64,000 nucleotides of DNA from Io17-Chloro-G2 sp965226825 (GTDB lineage: Bacteria > Chloroflexota > Dehalococcoidia > Lucifugimonadales > UBA3495). The stretch is from positions 310,001-374,000 of the forward strand of contig CBDDED010000003.1 of assembly GCA_965226825.1 (NCBI GenBank), in the 5' to 3' direction. The notes under the pieces were generated by a model that saw only the letters and a list, made by a program, of their open reading frames with translations, was not told the DNA's origin and searched no databases. This document shows, piece after piece, positions 59,448 to 64,000 of this stretch. How positions within the stretch are numbered: position 1 is the stretch's first letter; the number at the start of each line of letters is the position of its first letter. A program made the position numbers and the translations under genes.

Positions 59448-59635
59448 ATTCTCGCCGCAGCGGGAATCCAGAGCCCTTTTCCACATCCAACCTGGTGCGT
59501 GTCTGCAGGAATGTTCCAGTTGGGACGTCAACCTGTCCACCCGGCGCGCGTTAGTTGGCATAACCGGCTTGGTACATAATCAGGGCTCTGGATTCCCGCT
59601 GCGGCTGGAATGACGGGGGACAATCGAAAGACCCT
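59448..59635. repeat. Right part of the 270-bp repeat copy interrupted by IS110
   Basis: Resumes ATTCTCGCCGCAGCGGG, runs through the spacer shared with 29950-30060 (inverted), and ends AATCGAAAGACCCT at 59622-59635. With 57914-57999 it reconstitutes a copy of about 274 bp with perfect 14-bp termini. Confidence 0.88.
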
Positions 59636-59678
59636 GGACGGACCGTGGCCCTTAGCTCAAGGCGGCCCACCCCGACGC

Positions 59679-61004
59679 TTATTCCAACCCGTTGTCTTCC
59701 AGGACCATCCGCGCCACCTGACGTCCCATTCGCACCGAGTAGTTGGTGCCCCGGTCTTCGGGGTAAATCTGGGTCGTGTTGGCCAGGTACAGGTTGTCTA
59801 TGGGTGTGCGGTGGTCGGGGATGCGCCCGCTGTAGTTGACGCCGATTATGGGCTGGGCCGCGTCCACTTTGTGGTGGTGGTAATTCAGGATCCACGACCG
59901 GTCGAAATCGGGGTTGATCTTCTTGAGGTGGGGAATGAAATCCTCCAGCAGTTGCTCCCCGCTCTTCTGATAAAGCTCGCTCTTTGGGTCGGGGTAGTTG
60001 GTGAGGTAGACGATGTGCCTGCCTCCGTACAGTGACTTGTCGATCAGGTTGGTGTGTTCGATTACGCCGACGAATGGGAGACTGCGGTCGGCGACGTTAA
60101 GCCAGTATTTGGCGGACAACGACTGGCTCAACTCCAGCACAACCAGTACCGCCGACAGGTAGTCGGCGCTTTCCAGCAGTTCCCGGTACTCGGCAGGCAG
60201 TGAGGGCGCAAGCCGGGTGAATACGTAGGAAGGCGTCGTGGAGATAATAGCGTCGTACTCCCTGGTTTGCGGCGTCTCTCCCGGCAGTTCCACCTCCAGC
60301 CCGACGGCGGCGCCATTTTCCACTACCGTGCTTTTGACGCCCGCTCCCAGGTGCACCTCGCCTCCCAGTTCCACGATGCGGCGGGCCAGGGTCTCGAACA
60401 CCTCGCCGAAGCTCCCCATGGGATACCCCAACCGTTCTTTCTGCAGACCCTTGCCCCTGGAAGCCACCCTCAGATATATCTTCCCCCAGATCCAGGTCAT
60501 GCTTACCTGTTCAAAATAGTCGCCGAATTTCCCACGCAAGAGTGGTTCCCAGATTACCTCGTAGGCCCGCCGCCCCATGTGCCGTTGCAGCCAGTCCTTG
60601 GCGGTAACGCCCTCAAACTTGCGCCAGTTGAGGGTCTTCTGCAATACAAGGGTCCACCAACCTACCCGCAACCGCGCCAACAACGGGAGAGGACGGAAAC
60701 GGAGCAAGTCCATGGGAGTGGCAAAATCCCAGATCTGGCCTCCGTAGAACAGGCCCACCTTGGATTCCAGCCAGGCCAGTTGGCCTTCCAGACCCAATTC
60801 CTGGATGAGGCCTACCATGTCCACGTCGCTGACGAAAAGGTGGTGGTAGCCTTTCTCCAGCTGTCCGCCCCCGACTTCGAACGTCGACGCCTGTCCCGCC
60901 AGGAAGGGGGCCCGTTCGAAGACCTCGGCGAAGTGGCCGCGCTTGGCCAGTTCGTAGGCGGCCGCCAACCCCGCCGCGCCGCCGCCGATGATGCCTACTC
61001 TCAC
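59679..61004 (-). CDS. FAD-dependent amine-oxidase/protoporphyrinogen-oxidase-like oxidoreductase
   Basis: About 441 residues. FAD dinucleotide motif VGIIGGGAAGLAAAYELAKRG with the following acidic ribose contact VFERAPFLAGQAST, and the C-terminal FAD-binding NLYLANTTQIYPEDRGTNYSV. The middle resembles phytoene-desaturase/amine-oxidase family members that accompany lipid or glycan assembly genes. Start moved from an in-frame Met far upstream to the GTG at 61004: AAGGAGACATC precedes it and the Rossmann motif begins at once. GTGA overlaps the upstream flippase-like gene by four bases, implying co-translation. Substrate unknown. Confidence 0.88.
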   Translation of the reverse strand: MRVGIIGGGAAGLAAAYELAKRGHFAEVFERAPFLAGQASTFEVGGGQLEKGYHHLFVSDVDMVGLIQELGLEGQLAWLESKVGLFYGGQIWDFATPMDLLRFRPLPLLARLRVGWWTLVLQKTLNWRKFEGVTAKDWLQRHMGRRAYEVIWEPLLRGKFGDYFEQVSMTWIWGKIYLRVASRGKGLQKERLGYPMGSFGEVFETLARRIVELGGEVHLGAGVKSTVVENGAAVGLEVELPGETPQTREYDAIISTTPSYVFTRLAPSLPAEYRELLESADYLSAVLVVLELSQSLSAKYWLNVADRSLPFVGVIEHTNLIDKSLYGGRHIVYLTNYPDPKSELYQKSGEQLLEDFIPHLKKINPDFDRSWILNYHHHKVDAAQPIIGVNYSGRIPDHRTPIDNLYLANTTQIYPEDRGTNYSVRMGRQVARMVLEDNGLE

Positions 61005-62143
61005 GATGTCTCCTTGCCCGGTTGCGGAACTGCTTCCGGTTGTGTTGCCGAAGTATGGTCCGGGGCCCGGTCCAACGGAGGCGTCGCAACGGGTTCCCCG
61101 TCCTGCTGGGCCGGCTGCCGGATCAGCCGGTCGAAGGAAAGGCTGTGCTGCCAGAGCAGGACCAATCCCACCAGGTTCACCGGCAGCCACAGCGCCGCCA
61201 AATGCACGAACGCCCCGTACACGCCCGCCAGAGATGCCCCGACTCCCAGGGCAACCAGTGTCTGCTGGGCCACCAACTCAAATGGCCCGATTCCGCCGAT
61301 CGACGTGGGTAGGGCCCCGACCAGGTTTGAGGTTGCGGTCACCAGTAGCGTCGCCAGAATTAGCTGCCCGGTGGAGGAAAAGTATTCCTCCAGCCCGAAG
61401 GAGTAACCCACCAGCATATAAGTGGCTCCTTCCAATAACCACACTGGGAGGGACAGCAGAAACACCGCCAGGTGTTTGCGGGGCGAGTTAAGAATCGCCA
61501 GGCCTTGAATGAAGCCATCTATCAGGTTTTGTACCCGGTCCTTGCCCCTGTTTCCGGGCACGAAACGAAGCGCGAACGTGATTAGGGGGTGTCCCGTGGT
61601 TTGTTTTGCCAGAAGTGTAAGGACCAGCAGTCCGGCCACAAACAAGGCCACGACGGCCACCGCCAGGAAGCTGGCAGCGCCTTGAGACAGACCCCCGTAT
61701 CCTCGAAACAACCCCAAGGCGACCAGCCAGGGAGCGGTCAGGGCGGCGAAGGCCAGCAGTGTCAGCCCGTCGAAGACCCGCTCGACCGTTATGGTTGCCA
61801 ACGCCGCGCCGGCGCTGCAGTCCTCCCGGCGCGACAGAAGATAGGACCTTGCCAGCTCCCCCAACCGGGCCGGCGCCAGGTTGTTCACCATGTAGCCGAT
61901 GACCACCACGGAGTAGAGTCTGCCGACCTTGAATGCGCCGATAGGCGACAGCAAGTATCGCCACCGAATCGCCCGGAAATAGAGGGCGACGAAGTACAGG
62001 GCGATGGCCGGGGCTACGTAGACGTACTTGGCAGAACTCAAGGATTCCTGCAGTTCTTCGAGGTCTACCTGGAAAACCAGGACCACCAGGAACGCGGCAC
62101 TGGCCGCCAACCCAAACCAAAAACGCCAATCATTGGTGAACAA
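61001..62143 (-). CDS. Lysylphosphatidylglycerol synthase TM-like (UPF0104) flippase-domain protein
   Basis: A 380-residue integral membrane protein with about eight transmembrane helices. Family signatures are YFRAIRWRYLLSPIG, VVIGYMVNNLAPARLGELARSYLL and the later SIGGIGPFELVAQQTLVALG. This domain occurs in MprF-type lipid flippases without the synthase part, and in proteins linked to polyprenyl or glycolipid transport. The C-terminus is a polar tail. It is coupled by a 4-base overlap to the FAD enzyme and preceded by a GT-type membrane gene, suggesting an envelope glycolipid pathway. Confidence 0.88.
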   Translation of the reverse strand: MFTNDWRFWFGLAASAAFLVVLVFQVDLEELQESLSSAKYVYVAPAIALYFVALYFRAIRWRYLLSPIGAFKVGRLYSVVVIGYMVNNLAPARLGELARSYLLSRREDCSAGAALATITVERVFDGLTLLAFAALTAPWLVALGLFRGYGGLSQGAASFLAVAVVALFVAGLLVLTLLAKQTTGHPLITFALRFVPGNRGKDRVQNLIDGFIQGLAILNSPRKHLAVFLLSLPVWLLEGATYMLVGYSFGLEEYFSSTGQLILATLLVTATSNLVGALPTSIGGIGPFELVAQQTLVALGVGASLAGVYGAFVHLAALWLPVNLVGLVLLWQHSLSFDRLIRQPAQQDGEPVATPPLDRAPDHTSATQPEAVPQPGKETS

Positions 62144-62248
62144 TCAAGCAGGTCCTTGGGGCATGTGCCGCAGGGGTGGTCCGCCTAACGAAGCCAAGCG
62201 GTGATTCACCCTGCCAGTATAGGTTCGCCACCGCGGCCCCACAATGAT

Positions 62249-64000
62249 TCACGCGCCCGGTTGCGGTAGGTAGGTGTAGTACAGAGAGTCGTACCAGGTG
62301 TCTTCCAGCCGTCGGAAAATCCAGTAGTCCAGCCCCTCGCGCCAGGAATTCCGGCTTCCGACCACTGACTTGAAAAACCTGACGTCTTTGGTGAATTGCT
62401 CCCGGTTGGGGATTCCCTTGAGGCCCAGGAACGAGCCTTCAACCGGGCGGTCTTCTCCGGGCCGCCGGTAACTTTCGGGGAACCAGATCAGGTTCCGGAA
62501 CGGCCCTTCGCGGCGAAAGTCCTCCAGATGCTCCTCGTCTCGCTCTCCGTGCTTTTTGTTGATCAGCCACGCCGACGCTTTCGACGAGTCGGAAACCGTT
62601 TTGCAGCTATCGACATAGCCGTCCTCGTCTTCGGTTTTAAAACACCGGAACGATAGCTTGCCTTCTTCCTGTACGTGACGCACATACCATTGGAAGGGAT
62701 ACCATGCCTCGTAATCCACCAACGCAGGCGCGTCCAAGTCGCGTTGGAACACATGGCGATTCAATTCCAGGAAGGATTGTTGCAGGTCGGCCCCTCCCTG
62801 GGCATAAGCCAGGATTTCAACGTTGGAATCGTCGTAGGTGTAGGCTGCCCGAACGGCCCCCCATACACCGAATCCCAACAGGAGAGCGCCCAACCCCAGT
62901 CCGGCCAGCGCCGCGCCGCGCCCCGGAGAGGCTAACCGGACCAGGTACGCGGATAAAATGGCGCCAATCGCGATGACCGCCAGCAGTGTCCATCCGCCAA
63001 CGTCCAACCCGGTGTCCGACTCCACAAAGCGCCAGAGCAGGTAGACTCCGGCGGCCAGCAGGCCCGGCGCCAACACCCCCAGGGACCAGTACCCCCGGGA
63101 TATCGCCTCCCGCCATCGTACGCGTTCCGCCAACCGTCCCAGGTACATTCCGCTCAGGAATATCAGCGGCAAAGACACGCCGACCAATAACCAGGGCATC
63201 TTCTCGCTGGCAATGGTGTAGGCTAAAAAGGTTCCCAGCGCCCAAAGACTCAACACCACGCCCAGGATTTCTCCCCGGCGTAGGAAAAACACCGCCCCAG
63301 CGATCCCGAACGCCGCCGGGAGCGCTTCATAAACCGAAAGGCCCACGGAATAGTAGTACCAGGGTTGATTGCCTCGGGCCACCTCTTGCTGGGCTATCCA
63401 GTAGCCCATGCCCTGCCACATGCCGGTAAAAATCCCGGCAAAGTTCGTGAAAAACGTGGTGTATAAGGTGATCCAAATAGCGTAAAAAACGCCCGCCATA
63501 GCCAGCCAGGTTTTTCCCAACCAGCGCACGCCCACGTAAATTGACACGCACGAGGCCAGGAGAATAACTCCTCCGGCCACCAGAAAGTTTAACGGTATCC
63601 CGTTTCTGTTGATGTCGGCGGTCGCGCTAACCGGCGCCAGCCATTGGATCACCGCCGGGAGGTCGATCACGGTAGTGAACAGCGCCAGGTAAGCGGCGGC
63701 GCCGGCTGCAGGAATTAAGAGACACATGGCGACCGAAGACCCGGTCATGTGGAATTGGCGTGTGGCCCGAATGGCACCCAAAATCAGGACAACCGCGAAG
63801 ATGAGATCGGCGGCCGTGCCCGCCGGGCTGGCGGTCAATTCGCCGATTGGCCGCAACATCGCCATGCACGCGGCGGCTATGGGGGCCGCTATTATCAGCG
63901 CGAGAACCGGTAGATCCCTGGCCGAAGGCCGGTTGAGGGGAACCAACAAACTCGAACCGATCACCGTGGCCAAAATAGCCGCAAGGTGGCCCCACCACTG
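62249..64000 (-). CDS. Membrane glycosyltransferase, Agl23/TIGR03663-like (N-terminus beyond window)
   Basis: At least 583 residues, frame open to the window edge (QWWGHLAAI precedes the first internal start), so the N-terminus is missing. About ten transmembrane helices to residue 390, then a soluble C-terminal domain with DYEAWYPFQWYVRHVQEEG, the trait of the TIGR03663/Agl23 flippase-associated group in archaea and Chloroflexota. Those proteins are GT-C relatives using lipid-linked sugars. Its neighbours support an envelope or protein-glycosylation role. Confidence 0.82.
   Translation of the reverse strand, partial: QWWGHLAAILATVIGSSLLVPLNRPSARDLPVLALIIAAPIAAACMAMLRPIGELTASPAGTAADLIFAVVLILGAIRATRQFHMTGSSVAMCLLIPAAGAAAYLALFTTVIDLPAVIQWLAPVSATADINRNGIPLNFLVAGGVILLASCVSIYVGVRWLGKTWLAMAGVFYAIWITLYTTFFTNFAGIFTGMWQGMGYWIAQQEVARGNQPWYYYSVGLSVYEALPAAFGIAGAVFFLRRGEILGVVLSLWALGTFLAYTIASEKMPWLLVGVSLPLIFLSGMYLGRLAERVRWREAISRGYWSLGVLAPGLLAAGVYLLWRFVESDTGLDVGGWTLLAVIAIGAILSAYLVRLASPGRGAALAGLGLGALLLGFGVWGAVRAAYTYDDSNVEILAYAQGGADLQQSFLELNRHVFQRDLDAPALVDYEAWYPFQWYVRHVQEEGKLSFRCFKTEDEDGYVDSCKTVSDSSKASAWLINKKHGERDEEHLEDFRREGPFRNLIWFPESYRRPGEDRPVEGSFLGLKGIPNREQFTKDVRFFKSVVGSRNSWREGLDYWIFRRLEDTWYDSLYYTYLPQPGA

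Noticed and set aside
59679..61190. Longer N-terminus (62 extra residues) of the FAD oxidoreductase
   Set aside because: The extension is Pro/Gly-rich, overlaps the upstream membrane protein gene, and the GTG at 61004 with AAGGAG begins right at the FAD motif.

Overview
The window looks like a chromosome segment of an uncultured Chloroflexota bacterium, most likely a Dehalococcoidia/SAR202-type lineage. This is inferred from moderately high GC, frequent GTG and TTG starts, lipoproteins without outer-membrane machinery, an S6 protein with a long acidic tail, and the mix of redox enzymes, UGSC and DM13 proteins. No rRNA or marker phylogeny could be run, so the lineage is a working guess.

Layout. 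0-13.7 kb: a cut-off D-2-hydroxyacid dehydrogenase, a DM13 membrane protein, an S9 peptidase, then a redox block (glutaredoxin-thioredoxin reductase fusion, Fur/PerR regulator, CoA-binding protein, second thioredoxin reductase), a collagen-like cache lipoprotein, a CocE hydrolase, an AI-2E permease and a methyltransferase. 14-24 kb: a co-directional housekeeping run glyA, rpsF, ssb, rpsR, SurA-like, hom, thrC, folE, FemAB-like, GT4, DUF502. 24-28 kb: GNAT, PIG-L deacetylase, DUF885, EthD. 28.6-30.2 kb: an IS630 element beside a 270-bp repeat. 30.3-35.8 kb (minus strand): promoter, leader hairpin, tRNA-Thr, tRNA-Tyr, tRNA-Thr, tuf, rpmG, secE, nusG, rplK, rplA, L10 leader, rplJ, rplL. 36-44 kb: HicB, apt, an MBL hydrolase, a beta-hydroxyacid dehydrogenase, an unknown protein, a peptide-ABC lipoprotein, a P460-like cytochrome. 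44.6-51.7 kb: a UGSC selenoprotein, a soluble nuoE/nuoF/nuoG-like trio, and an FNR flavoprotein. 51.8-57.8 kb: mutS, an ArsC/Spx-like selenoprotein, a HAD protein, mutL, a tiny Tat protein. 57.9-59.6 kb: an IS110 element inserted inside another copy of the 270-bp repeat. 59.7-64 kb: a FAD amine-oxidase-like protein, a flippase-like membrane protein, and a partial membrane glycosyltransferase.

Main discoveries. (1) Three genes are read through an in-frame UGA that fits selenocysteine: a CoA-binding protein (6274-6696), a UGSC protein (44599-45168) and an ArsC/Spx-like protein (54672-55031). In each, homology continues in the same frame past the UGA, the UGA sits at a conserved Cys or thiol motif, and a hairpin with a 5-nt, G-containing loop lies 18-22 nt downstream, as expected for a bacterial SECIS. 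Standard gene calling would truncate all three. (2) The IS110 element carries, upstream of its transposase, a noncoding segment whose short words match both sides of its own insertion target and both element ends, in the order expected of a bridge RNA. Its target is the palindromic half of a dispersed 270-bp repeat with 14-bp terminal inverted repeats (AGGGTCTTTCGATT). (3) The nuoG/FdhA-like subunit lacks the Cys/Sec that would ligate molybdenum or tungsten. (4) An intrinsic-terminator-like hairpin lies between a strong promoter and the tRNA-tuf operon.
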